64,000 nucleotides of DNA, from NCBI GenBank assembly GCA_963921195.1, contig OY992539.1, positions 159,284,622 through 159,348,621 on the forward strand, given 5' to 3'. Position 1 is the first letter of the stretch. Every line of letters starts with the position of its first letter. Shown in pieces: positions 1 through 14,058 of this stretch. This stretch comes from Pegoplata infirma. Taxonomy: Eukaryota > Arthropoda > Insecta > Diptera > Anthomyiidae. The notes under the pieces are model-generated. The model saw only the letters and a list, made by a program, of their open reading frames with translations, made no database searches and was not told the origin of the DNA. A program made the position numbers and the translations under genes.

Positions 1-789
1 TTACCATTATATCGATTTCAAATGCCTTTGCACGAATTTAAATCTTTTTCAATAAAGTTTAAATAGAATAAAAGAGATTGCTCGATTTTAAATTTAAAAA
101 AAAAAATATTTTTTCAAAAATGATAAACTTGTAATTTTTCGTAGTCTGGAGACCTTTTACTTTCAACGGCTGTATCTCTGCAACTATTGCTCCGATTTTG
201 TCAAAATAACAAAAAAATAAAAGATTGAGACTTTATCTTTCCTCTGGAACCAAATGTGAGACAATCGGGCTGGTACTTACAGAGATATATGCATTTATGC
301 AAAGTTTTTTTTTTCATTTTTATGAGAAACCCATTATTTAAGGTTTTTTGGAGACCCTCATTTTTAAATTGCTATAACTCGATAAATAATGATCCGATTT
401 TGACTCTATAAAAACTAGAATGCATAAGTATATTAGCTTTATCATGACAGAAAAAATTTAAGACTATCAGACTAGTATTAACAGATATTTATGCATTCAT
501 ATCAAAAATATTTTCGGGTTACTTGTAATAACTTGAAATGGCTATATCAAGGTTACCATTATATCGATTTCAAATGCCTTTGCACGAATTTAAATCTTTT
601 TCAATAAAGTTTAAATAGAATAAATGAGATTGCTCGATTTTAAATTTTTAAAAAAAAAATATTTTTTCAAAAATGATAAACTTGTAATTTTTTGTAGTCT
701 GGAGACCTTTTACTTTCAACGGCTGTATCTCTGCAACTATTGCTCCGATTTCGGAGCTATATCAAGGTTACCATTATATCGATTTCAAA

Positions 790-3700
790 TGCCTTTGCAC
801 GAATTTAAATCTTTTTCAATAAAGTTTAAATAGAATAAAAGAGATTGCTCGATTTTAAATTTTAAAAAAATTTTTTTTTTCAAAAATGATAAACTTGTAA
901 TTTTTCGTAGTCTGGAGACCTTTTACTTTCAACGGCTGTATCTCTGCAACTATTGCTCCGATTTTGTCAAATTAACAAAAAAATAAAAGATTGAGACTTT
1001 ATCTTTCCTCTGGAACCAAATGTGAGACAATCGGGCTGGTACTTACAGAGATATATGCATTTACTTATGCAAAGTTTTTTTTTCATTTTTATGAGAAACC
1101 CATTATTTAAGGTTTTTTGGAGACCCTCATTTTTAAATTGCTATAACTCGATAAATAATGATCCGATTTTGACTCTATAAAAACTAGAATGCATAAGTAT
1201 ATTAGCTTTATCATGACAGAAAAAATTTAAGACTATCAGACTAGTATTAACAGATATTTATGCATTCATATCAAAAATATTTTCGGGTTACTTGTAATAA
1301 CTTGAAATGGCTATATCAAGGTTACCATTATATCGATTTCAAATGCCTTTGCACGAATTTAAATCTTTTTCAATAAAGTTTAAATAGAATAAAAGAGATT
1401 GCTCGATTTTAAATTTTAAAAAAAAATATTTTTTCAAAAATGATAAACTTGTAATTTTTCGTAGTCTGGAGACCTTTTACTTTCAACGGCTGTATCTCTG
1501 CAACTATTGCTCCGATTTCGTCAAAATAACAAAAAAATAAAAGATTATGACTTTATCTTTCCTCTGGAACCAAATGTGAGACAATCGGGCTGGTACTTAC
1601 AGAGATATATGCATTTATGCAAAGTTTTTTTTCATTTTTATGAAAAACCCATTATTTAAGGTTTTTTGGAGACCCTCATTTTTAAATTGCTATAACTCGG
1701 TAAATAATGATCCGATTTTGACTCTATAAAAACTAGAATGCATAAGTATATTAGCTTTATCATGACAGAAAAAATTTAAGACTATCAGACTAGTATTAAC
1801 AGATATTTATGCATTCATATCAAAAATATTTTCGGGTTACTTGTAATAACTTGAAATGGCTATATCAAGGTTACCATTATATCGATTTCAAATGCCTTTG
1901 CACGAATTTAAATCTTTTTCAATAAAGTTTAAATAGAATAAAAGAGATTGCTCGATTTTAAATTTTTAAAAAAAAATATTTTTTCAAAAATGATAAACTT
2001 GTAATTTTTCGTAGTCTGGAGACCTTTTACTTTCAACGGCTGTATCTCTGCAACTATTGCTCCGATTTCGTCAAAATAACAAAAAAATAAAATATTGAGA
2101 CTTTATCTTTCCTCTGGAACCAAATGTGAGACAATCGGGCTGGTACTTACAGAGATATATGCATTTATGCAAAGTTTTTTTTTTTCATTTTTATGAAAAA
2201 CCCATTATTTAAGGTTTTTTGGAGACCCTCATTTTTAAATTGCTATAACTCGGTAAATAATGATCCGATTTTGACTCTATAAAAACTAGAATGCATAAGT
2301 ATATTAGCTTTATCATGACAGAAAAAATTTAAGACTATCAGACTAGTATTAACAGATATTTATGCATTCATATCAAAAATATTTTCGGGTTACTTGTAAT
2401 AACTTGAAATGGCTATATCAAGGTTACCATTATATCGATTTCAAATGCCTTTGCACGAATTTAAATCTTTTTCAATAAAGTTTAAATAGAATAAAAGAGA
2501 TTGCTCGATTTTAAATTTTTAAAAAAAATTATTTTTTCAAAAATGATAAACTTGTAATTTGTCGTAGTCTGGAGACCTTTTACTTTCAACGGCTGTATCT
2601 CTGCAACTATTGCTCCGATTTCGTCAAAATAACAAAAAAATAAAAGATTGAGACTTTATCTTTCCTCTGGAACCAAATGTGAGACAATCGGGCTGGTACT
2701 TACAGAGATATATGCATTTATGCAAAGTTTTTTTTTTTAATTTTTATGAGAAACCCATTATTTAAGGTTTTTTGGAGACCCTCATTTTTAAATTGCTATA
2801 ACTCGATAAATAATGATCCGATTTTGACTCTATAAAAACTAGAATGCATAAGTATATTAGCTTTATCATGACAGAAAAAATTTAAGACTATCAGACTAGT
2901 ATTAACAGATATTTATGCATTCATATCAAAAATATTTTCGGGTTACTTGTAATAACTTGAAATGGCTATATCAAGGTTACCATTATATCGATTTCAAATG
3001 CCTTTGCACGAATTTAAATCTTTTTCAATAAAGTTTAAATAGAATAAAAGAGATTGCTCGATTTTAAATTTTTAAAAAAATTTTTTTTTCAAAAATGATA
3101 AACTTGTAATTTTTCGTAGTCTGGAGACCTTTTACTTTCAACGGCTGTATCTCTGCAACTATTGCTCCGATTTTGTCAAAATAACAAAAAAATAAAAGAT
3201 TGAGACTTTATCTTTCCTCTGGAACCAAATGTGAGACAATCGGGCTGGTACTTACAGAGATATATGCATTTATGCAAAGTTTTTTTTTTTCATTTTTATG
3301 AGAAACCCATTATTTAATGCCTTTGAACGAATTTAAATCTTTTTCAATAAAGTTTAAATAGAATAAAAGAGATTGCTCGATTTTAAATTTTTAAAAAAAA
3401 TTATTTTTTCAAAAATGATAAACTTGTAATTTTTCGTAGTCTGGAGACCTTTTACTTTCAACGGCTGTATCTCTGCAACTATTGCTCCGATTTCGTCAAA
3501 ATAACAAAAAAAATAAAAGATTGAGACTTTATCTTTCCTCTGGAACCAAATGTGAGACAATCGGGCTGGTACTTACAGAGATATATGCATTTACTTATGC
3601 AAAGTTTTTTTTTCATTTTTATGAGAAACCCATTATTTAAGGTTTTTTGGAGACCCTCATTTTTAAATTGCTATAACTCGATAAATAATGATCCGATTTT

Positions 3701-5846
3701 GACTCTATAAAAACTAGAATGCATAAGTATATTAGCTTTATCATGACAGAAAAAATTTAAGACTATCAGACTAGTATTAACAGATATTTATGCATTCATA
3801 TCAAAAATATTTTCGGGTTACTTGTAATAACTTGAAATGGCTATATCAAGGTTACCATTATATCGATTTCAAATGCCTTTGCACGAATTTAAATCTTTTT
3901 CAATAAAGTTTAAATAGAATAAAAGAGATTGCTCGATTTTAAATTTTAAAAAAAATATTTTTTCAAAAATGATAAACTTGTAATTTTTCGTAGTCTGGAG
4001 ACCTTTTACTTTCAACGGCTGTATCTCTGCAACTATTGCTCCGATTTCGTCAAAATAACAAAAAAATAAAAGATTATGACTTTATCTTTCCTCTGGAACC
4101 AAATGTGAGACAATCGGGCTGGTACTTACAGAGATATATGCATTTATGCAAAGTTTTTTTTCATTTTTATGAAAAACCCATTATTTAAGGTTTTTTGGAG
4201 ACCCTCATTTTTAAATTGCTATAACTCGGTAAATAATGATCCGATTTTGACTCTATAAAAACTAGAATGCATAAGTATATTAGCTTTATCATGACAGAAA
4301 AAATTTAAGACTATCAGACTAGTATTAACAGATATTTATGCATTCATATCAAAAATATTTTCGGGTTACTTGTAATAACTTGAAATGGCTATATCAAGGT
4401 TACCATTATATCGATTTCAAATGCCTTTGCACGAATTTAAATCTTTTTCAATAAAGTTTAAATAGAATAAAAGAGATTGCTCGATTTTAAATTTTTAAAA
4501 AAAAATATTTTTTCAAAAATGATAAACTTGTAATTTTTCGTAGTCTGGAGACCTTTTACTTTCAACGGCTGTATCTCTGCAACTATTGCTCCGATTTCGT
4601 CAAAATAACAAAAAAATAAAATATTGAGACTTTATCTTTCCTCTGGAACCAAATGTGAGACAATCGGGCTGGTACTTACAGAGATATATGCATTTATGCA
4701 AAGTTTTTTTTTTTTCATTTTTATGAAAAACCCATTATTTAAGGTTTTTTGGAGACCCTCATTTTTAAATTGCTATAACTCGGTAAATAATGATCCGATT
4801 TTGACTCTATAAAAACTAGAATGCATAAGTATATTAGCTTTATCATGACAGAAAAAATTTAAGACTATCAGACTAGTATTAACAGATATTTATGCATTCA
4901 TATCAAAAATATTTTCGGGTTACTTGTAATAACTTGAAATGGCTATATCAAGGTTACCATTATATCGATTTCAAATGCCTTTGCACGAATTTAAATCTTT
5001 TTCAATAAAGTTTAAATAGAATAAAAGAGATTGCTCGATTTTAAATTTTTAAAAAAAAATATTTTTTCAAAAATGATAAACTTGTAATTTTTCGTAGTCT
5101 GGAGACCTTTTACTTTCAACGGCTGTATCCCTGCAACTATTGCTCCGATTTTGTCAAAATAACAAAAAAATAAAAGATTGAGACTTTATCTTTCCTCTGG
5201 AACCAAATGTGAGACAATCGGGCTGGCACTTACAGAGATATATGCATTTATGCAAAGTTTTTTTTTTCATTTTTATGAGAAACCCATTATTTAAGGTTTT
5301 TTGGAGACCCTCATTTTTAAATTGCTATAACTCGATAAATAATGATCCGATTTTGACTCTATAAAAACTAGAATGCATAAGTATATTAGCTTTATCAATG
5401 CAGGAAAAATTTAAGACTATCAGACTAGTATTAACAGATATTTATGCATTCATATCAAAAATATTTTCGGGTTACTTGTAATAACTTGAAATGGCTATAT
5501 CAAGGTTACCATTATATCGATTTCAAATGCCTTTGCACGAATTTAAATCTTTTTCAATAAAGTTTAAATAGAATAAAAGAGATTGCTCGATTTTAAATTT
5601 TTAAAAAAAATTATTTTTTCAAAAATGATAAACTTGTAATTTGTCGTAGTCTGGAGACCTTTTACTTTCAACGGCTGTATCTCTGCAACTATTGCTCCGA
5701 TTTCGTCAAAATAACAAAAAAATAAAAGATTGAGACTTTATCTTTCCTCTGGAACCAAATGTGAGACAATCGGGCTGGTACTTACAGAGATATATGCATT
5801 TATGCAAAGTTTTTTTTTTCATTTTTATGAGAAACCCATTATTTAA
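790..5846. repeat. Tandem block duplication within satellite, shift ~2.53 kb
   Basis: Private variants reappear about 2,529 bp downstream: TTACTTATGC at 1061 and 3591, GATTATGAC at 1543 and 4072, AATATTGAGA at 2091 and 4620, and the ATGAAAAACCC variant in both. The second unit begins at a broken monomer (about 3317) where TTATTTAA joins TGCCTTTGAACG. The shift is not a whole number of monomers (about 4.6). From about 5,080 the match slips by one further monomer: the GTCGTAG variant at 2559 pairs with the one at 5640. Confidence 0.8.
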
Positions 5847-8800
5847 GGTTTTTTGGAGACCCTCATTTTTAAATTGCTATAACTCGATAAATAATGATCC
5901 GATTTTGACTCTATAAAAACTAGAATGCATAAGTTTATTAGCTTTATCATGACAGAAAAAATTTAAGACTATCAGACTAGTATTAACAGATATTTATGCA
6001 TTCATATCAAAAATATTTTCGGGTTACTTGTAATAACTTGAAATGGCTATATCAAGGTTACCATTATATCGATTTCAAATGCCTTTGCACGAATTTAAAT
6101 CTTTTTCAATAAAGTTTAAATAGAATAAAAGAGATTGCTCGATTTTAAATTTTTAAAAAAAAATTTTTTTCAAAAATGATAAACTTGTAATTTTTCGTAG
6201 TCTGGAGACCTTTTACTTTCAACGGCTGTATCTCTGCAACTATTGCTCCGATTTTGTCAAAATAACAAAAAAATAAAAGATTGAGACTTTATCTTTCCTC
6301 TGGAACCAAATGTGAGACAATCGGGCTGGTACTTACAGAGATATATGCATTTATGCAAAGTTTTTTTTTTCATTTTTATGAGAAACCCATTATTTAAGGT
6401 TTTTTGGAGACCCTCATTTTTAAATTGCTATAACTCGGTAAATAATGATCCGATTTTGACTCTATAAAAACTAGAAGGCATAAGTATATTAGCTTTATCA
6501 TGACAGAAAAAAATTAAGACTATCGGACTAGTATTAACAGATATTTATGCATTCATATCAAAAATATTTTCGGGTTACTTGTAATAACTTGAAATGGCTA
6601 TATCAAGGTTACCATTATATCGATTTCAAATGCCTTTGCACGAATTTAAATCTTTTTCAATAAAGTTTAAATAGAATAAAAGAGATTGCTCGATTTTAAA
6701 TTTTTAAAAAAATTTATTTTTTCAAAAATGATAAACTTGTAATTTTCCGTAGTCTGGAGACCTTTTACTTTCAACGGCTGTATCTCTGCAACTATTGCTC
6801 CGATTTTGTCAAAATAACAAAAAAATAAAAGATTGAGACTTTATCTTTCCTCTGGAACCAAATGTGATACAATCGGGCTGGTACTTACAGAGATATATGC
6901 ATTTATGCAAAGTTTTTTTTCCATTTTTATGAGAAACACATTATTTAAGGTTTTTTGGAGACCCTCATTTTTAAATTGCTATAACTCGGTAAATAATGAT
7001 CCGATTTTGACTCTATAAAAACTAGAATGCATAAGTATATTAACTTTATCATGACAGAAAAAATTTAAGACTATCAGACTAGTATTAACAGATATTTATG
7101 CATTCATATCAAAAATATTTTCGGGTTACTTGTAATAACTTGAAATGGCTATATCAAGGTTACCATTCTATCGTTTTCTAATGCCTTTGCACGAATTTAA
7201 ATCTTTTTCAATAAAGTTTAAATAGAATAAAAGAGAGTGCTCGATTTTAAATTTTTAAAAAAATTTATTTTTTCAAAAATGATAAACTTGTAATTTTTCG
7301 TAGTTTGGAGACCTTTTACTTTCAACGGCTGTATCTCTGCAACTATTGCTCCGCTTTTGTCAAAATAACAAAAAAATAAAAGATTGAGACTTTATCTTTC
7401 CTCTGGAACCAAATGTGAGACAATCTTTTTCAATAAAGTTTAATTAGAATAAAAGAGATTGCTCGATTTTAAATTTTTAAAAAAATTTATTTTTTCAAAA
7501 ATGATAATCTTGTAATTTTTCGTAGTCTGGAGACCTTTTACTTTCAACGGCTGTATCTCTGCAACTATTGCTCCGATTTTGTCAAAATAACAAAAAAATA
7601 AAAGATTGAGACTTTATCTTTCCTCTGGAACCAAATGTGAGACAATCGGGCTGGTACTTACAGAGATATATGCATTTATGCAAAGTTTTTTTTTTCATTT
7701 TTATGAGAAACCCATTATTTAAGGTTTTTTGGAGACCCTCATTTTTAAATTGCTATAACTCGGTAAATAATGATCCTATTTTGACTCTATAAAAACTAGA
7801 ATGCATAAGTATATTAGCTTTATCATGACAGAAAAAATTTAAGACTATCAGACTAGTATTAACAGATATTTATGCATTCATATCAAAAATATTTTCGGGT
7901 TACTTGTAATAACTTGAAATGGCTATATCAAGGTTACCATTCTATCGTTTTCTAATGCCTTTGCACGAATTTAAATCTTTTTCAATAAAGTTTAAATAGA
8001 ATAAAAGAGATTGCTCGATTTTAAATTTTTAAAAAAATTTATTTTTTCAAAAATGATAAACTTGTAATTTTTCGTAGTCTGGAGACCTTTTACTTTCAAC
8101 GGCTGTATCTCTGCAACTATTGCTCCGATTTTGTCAAAATAACAAAAAATAAAAGATTGAGACTTTATCTTTCCTCTGGAACCAAATGTGAGACAATCGG
8201 GCTGGTACTTACAGAGATATATGCATTTATGCAAAGTTTTTTTTTCATTTTTATGAGAAACCCATTATTTAAGGTTTTTTGGAGACCCTCATTTTTAAAT
8301 TGCTATAACTCGGTAAATAATGATCCCATTTTGACTCTATAAAAACTAGAATGCATAAGTATATTAGCTTTATCATGACAGAAAAAATTTAAGACTATCA
8401 GACTAGTATTAACAGATATTTATGCATTCATATCAAAAATATTTTCGGGTTACTTGTAATAACTTGAAATGGCTATATCAAGGTTACCATTCTATCGTTT
8501 TCTAATGCCTTTGCACGAATTTAAATCTTTTTCAATAAAGTTTAAATAGAATAAAAGAGATTGCTCGATTTTAAATTTTTTAAAAAATGTATTTTTTCAA
8601 AAATGATAAACTTGTAATTTTTCGTAGTCTGGAGACCTTTTGCTTTCAACGGCTGTATCTCTGCAACTATTGCTCCGATTTTGTCAAAATAACAAAAAAA
8701 TAAAAGATTGAGACTTTATCTTTCCTCTGGAACCAAATGTGAGACAATCGGGCTGGTACTTACAGAGATATATGCATTTATGCAAAGTTTTTTTTTTCAT

Positions 8801-11800
8801 TTTTATGAGAAACCCATTATTTAAGGTTTTTTGGAGACCCTCATTTTTAAATTGCTATAACTCGGTAAATAATGATCCGATTTTGACTCTATAAAAACTA
8901 GAATGCATAAGTATATTAGCTTTATCATGACAGAAAAAATTAAGACTATCGGACTAGTATTAACAGATATTTATGCATTCATATCAAAAATATTTTCGGG
9001 TTACTTGTAATAACTTGAAATGGCTATATCAAGGTTACCATTATATCGATTTCAAATGCCTTTGCACGAATTTAAATCTTTTTCAATAAAGTTTAATTCG
9101 AATAAAAGAGATTGCTCGATTTTAAATTTTTAAAAAAAATTATTTTTTCAAAAATGATAAACTTGTAATTTTCGTAGTCTGGAGACCTTTTACTTTCAAC
9201 GGCTGTATCTCTGCAACTATTGCTCCGATTTTGTCAAAATAACAAAAAAATAAAAGATTGAGACTTTATCTTTCCTCTGGAACCAAATGTGAGACAATCG
9301 GGCTGGTACTTACAGAGATATATGCATTTATGCAAAGTTTTTTTTTTCATTTTTATGAGAAACCCATTATTTAAGGTTTCTTGGAGACCCTCATTTTTAA
9401 ATTGCTATAACTCGGTAAATAATGATCCGATTTTGACTCTATAAAAACTAGAATGCGTAAGTATATTAGCTTTATCATGACGGAAAAAAATTAAGACTAT
9501 CGGACTAGTATTAACAGATATTTATGCATTCATATCAAAAATATTTTCTGGTTACTTGTAATAACTTGAAATGGCTATATCAAGGTTACTATTATATCGA
9601 TTTCAAATGCCTTTGCACGAATTTAAATCTTTTTCAATAAAGTTTAATTAGAATAAAAGAGATTGCTCGATTTTAAATTTTTAAAAAAATTTATTTTTTC
9701 AAAAATGATAAACTTGTAATTTTTCGTAGTCTGGAGACCTTTTACTTTCAACGGCTGTATCTCTGCAACTATTGCTCCGATTTTGTCAAAATAACAAAAA
9801 AATAAAAGATTGAGACTTTATCATTCCTCTGGAACCAAATGTGAGACAATCGGGCTGGTACTTACAGAGATATATGCATTTATGCAAAGTTTTTTTTTTC
9901 ATTTTTATGAGAAACCCATTATTTAAGGTTTTTTGGAGACCCTCATTTTTAAATTGCTATAACTCGGTAAATAATGATCCGAGTTTGACTCTATAAAAAC
10001 TAGAATGCATAAGTATATTTGCTTTATTATGACAGAAAAAATTTAAGACTATCAGACTAGTATTAACAGATATTTATGCATTCATATCAAAAATATTTTC
10101 GGGTTACTTGTAATAACTTGAAATGGCTATATCAAGGTTACCATTCTATCGTTTTCTAATGCCTTTGCACGAATTTAAATCTTTTTCAATAAAGTTTAAA
10201 TAGAATAAAAGAGATTGCACGATTTTAAATTTTTAAAAAAATTTATTTTTTTAAAAATGATAAACTTGTAATTTTTCGTAGTCTGGAGACCTTTTACCTT
10301 CAACGGCTGTATCTCTGCAACTATTGCTCCGATTTTGTCAAAATAACAAAAAAATAAAAGATTGAGACTTTATCTTTCCTCTGGAACCAAATGTGAGACA
10401 ATCGGGCTGGTACTTACAGAGATATATGCATTTATGCAATGTTTTTTTTTTCATTTTTATGAGAAACCCATTATTTAAGGTTTTTTGGAGACCATCATTT
10501 TTAAATTGCTATAACTCGGTAAATAATGATCCGATTTTGACTCTATAAAAACTAGAATGCATAAGTATATTAGCTTTATCATGACAGAAAAAAATTAAGA
10601 CTATCGGACTAGTATTAACAGATATTTATGCATTCATATCAAAAATATTTTCGGGTTACTTGTAATAACTTGAAATGGCTATATCAAGGTTACCATTATA
10701 TCGATTTCAAATGCCTTTGCTCGAATTTAAATCTTTTTCAATAAAGTTTAATTCGAATAAAAGAGATTGCTCGATTTTAAATTTTTAAAAAAAAATTATT
10801 TTTTCAAAAATGATAAACTTGTAATATTCGTAGTCTGGAGACCTTTTACTTTCAACGGCTGTATCTCTGCAACTATTGCTCCGATTTTGTCAAAATAACA
10901 AAAAAATAAAAGATTGAGACTTTATCTTTCCTCTGGAACCAAATGTGAGACAATCGGGCTGGTACTTCCAGAGATATATGCATTTATGCAAAGTTTTTTT
11001 TCATTTTTATGAGAAACCCATTATTTAAGGTTTTTTGGAGACCCTCATTTTTAAATTGCTATAACTCGGTAAATAATGATCCGATTTTGACTCTATAAAA
11101 ACTAGAAGGCATAAGTATATTAGCTTTATCATGACAGAAAAAAATTAAGACTATCGGACTAGTATTAACAGATATTTATGCATTCATATCAAAAATATTT
11201 TCGGGTTACTTGTAATAAATTGAAATGGCTATATCAAGGTTACCATTATATCGATTTCAAATGCCTTTGCACGAATTTAAATCTTTTTCAATAAAGTTTA
11301 AATAGAATAAAAGAGATTGCTCGATTTTAAATTTTTAAAAAATTTATTTTTTCAAAAATGATAAACTTGTAATTTTTCGTAGTCTGGAGACCTTTTACTT
11401 TCAACGGCTGTATCTCTGCAACTATTGCTCCGATTTTGTCAAAATAACAAAAAAATAAAAGATTGAGACTTTATCTTTCCTCTGGAACCAAATGTGAGAC
11501 AATCGGGCTGGTACTTACAGAGATATATGCATTTATGCAAAGTTTTTTTTTTCATTTTTATGAGAGTTAAGGTTTTTTGGAGACCCTCATTTTTAAATTG
11601 CTATAACTCGGTAAATAATGATCCGATTTTGACTCTATAAAAACTAGAAGGCATAAGTATATTAGCTTTATCATGACAGAAAAAAATTAAGACTATCGGA
11701 CTAGTATTAACAGATATTTATATAATTTTTCGTATAAAAACTAGAATGCGTAAGTATATTAGCTTTATCATGACAGAAAAAAATTAAGACTATCGGACTA

Positions 11801-14029
11801 GTATTAACAGATATTTATGCATTCATATCAAAAATATTTTCTGGTTACTTGTAATAACTTGAAATGGCTATATCAAGGTTACCATTATATCGATTTCAAA
11901 TGCCTTTGCACGAATTTAAATCTTTTTCAATAAAGTTTAATTAGAATAAAAGAGATTGCTCGATTTTAAATTTTTAAAAAAATTTATTTTTTCAAAAATG
12001 ATAAACTTGTAGTCTGGAGACCTTTTACTTTCAACGGCTGTATCTCTGCAACTATTGCTCCGATTTTGTCAAAATAACAAAAAAATAAAAGATTGAGACT
12101 TTATCTTTCCTCTGGAACCAAATGTGAGACAATCGGGCTGGTACTTACAGAGATATATGCATTTATGCAAAGTTTTTTTTTTCATTTTTATGAGAAACCC
12201 ATTATTTAAGGTTTTTTGGAGACCCTCATTTGTAAATTGCTATAACTCGGTAAATAATGATCCGATTTTGACTCTATAAAAACTAGAATGCATAAGTATA
12301 TTAGCTTTATCATGACAGAAAAAATTTAAGACTATCAGACTAGTATTAACAGATATTTATGCATTCATATCAAAAATATTTTCGGGTTACTTGTAATAAC
12401 TTGAAATGGCTATATCAAGGTTACCATTCTATCGTTTTCTAATGCCTTTGCACGAATTTAAATCTTTTTCAATAAAGTTTAAATAGAATAAAAGAGATTG
12501 CACGATTTTAAATTTTTAAAAAAATTTATTTTTTTCAAAAATGATAAACTTGTAATTTTTCGTAGTCTGGAGACCTTTTACTTTCAACGGCTGTATCTCT
12601 GCAATTATTGCTCCGATTTTGTCAAAATAACAAAAAAATAAAAGATTGAGACTTTATCTTTCCTCTGGAACCAAATGTGAGACAATCGGGCTGGTACTTA
12701 CAGAGATATATGCATTTATGCAAAGTTTTTTTTTTATTTTTATGAGAAACCCATTATTTAAGGTTTTTTGGAGACCCTCATTTTTAAATTGCTATAACTC
12801 GGTAAATAATGATCCGATTTTGACTCTATAAAAACTAGAAGGCATAAGTATATTAGCTTTATCATGACAGAAAAAAATTAAGACTATCGGACTAGTATTA
12901 ACAGATATTTATGCATTCATATCAAAAATATTTTCGGGTTACTTGTAATAACTTGAAATGGCTATATCAAGGTTACCATTATATCGATTTCAAATGCCTT
13001 TGCACGAATTTAAATCTTTTTCAATAAAGTTTAAATAGAATAAAAGAGATTGCTCGATTTCAAATTTTTAAAAAAATTTATTTTTTCAAAAATGATAAAC
13101 TTGTAATTTTTCGTAGTCTGGAGACCTTTTACTTTCAACGGCTGTATCTCTGCAACTATTGCTCTGATTTTGTCAAAATAACAAAATAATAAAAGATTGA
13201 GACTTTATCTTTCCTCTGGAACCAAATGTGAGACAATCGGGCTGGTACTTACAGAGATATATGCATTTATGCAAAGTTTTTTTTTTTTTCATTTTTATGA
13301 GAAACCCATTATTTAAGGTTTTTGGAGACCCTCATTTTTAAATTGCTATAACTCGGTAAATAATGATCCGATTTTGACTCTATAAAAACTAGAAGGCATA
13401 AGTATATTAGCTTTATCATGACAGAAAAAAATTAAGACTATCGGACTAGTATTAACAGATATTTATGCATTCATATCAAAAATATTTTCGGGTTACTTGT
13501 AATAACTTGAAATGGCTATATCAAGGTTACCATTATTTCGATTTCAAATGCCTTTGCACGACTTTAAATCTTTTTCAATTAAGTTTAAATAGAATAAAAG
13601 AGATTGCTCGATTTTAAATTTTTAAAAAAAATTATTTTTTCAAAAATGATAAACTTGTAATTTTTCGTAGTCTGGAGACCTTTTACTTTCAACGGCTGTA
13701 TCTCTGCAACTATTGCTCCGATTTTGTCAAAATAACAAAAAAATAAAAGATTGAGACTTTATCTTTCCTCTGGAACCAAATGTGAGACAATCGGGCTGGA
13801 ACTTACAGAGATATATGCATTTATGCAAAGTTTTTTTTTTTCATTTTTATGAGAAACCCATTATTTATGGTTTCTTGGAGACCCTCATTTTTAAATTGCT
13901 ATAACTCGGTAAATAATGATCCGATTTTGACTCTATAAAAACTAGAATGCATAAGTATATTAGCTTTATCATGACAGAAAAAAATTAAGACTATCGGACT
14001 AGTATTAACAGATATTTATGCATTCATAT

Positions 14030-14058
14030 CGATAGTCTTAAAAAAATTAAGACTATCG
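14030..14058. repeat. Short fold-back inverted repeat in satellite
   Basis: Twelve-base arms CGATAGTCTTAA and TTAAGACTATCG flank five A residues. The right arm is normal monomer sequence. The left arm is an extra inverted copy, and part of the monomer is then repeated directly. This resembles a local template-switch scar. Confidence 0.7.

Noticed and set aside
4624..4812. A 61-62-codon reading frame repeated in most monomers (plus strand)
   Set aside because: It has no ATG start (begins TTG), exists only because the satellite repeats, and is kept or lost according to the length of a T-tract. Nothing suggests translation.
7992..8234. Minus-strand 68-80-codon frames recurring in the satellite
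   Set aside because: Same reason: they are by-products of the repeat, Phe/Lys/Ile-rich, and broken in many monomers.
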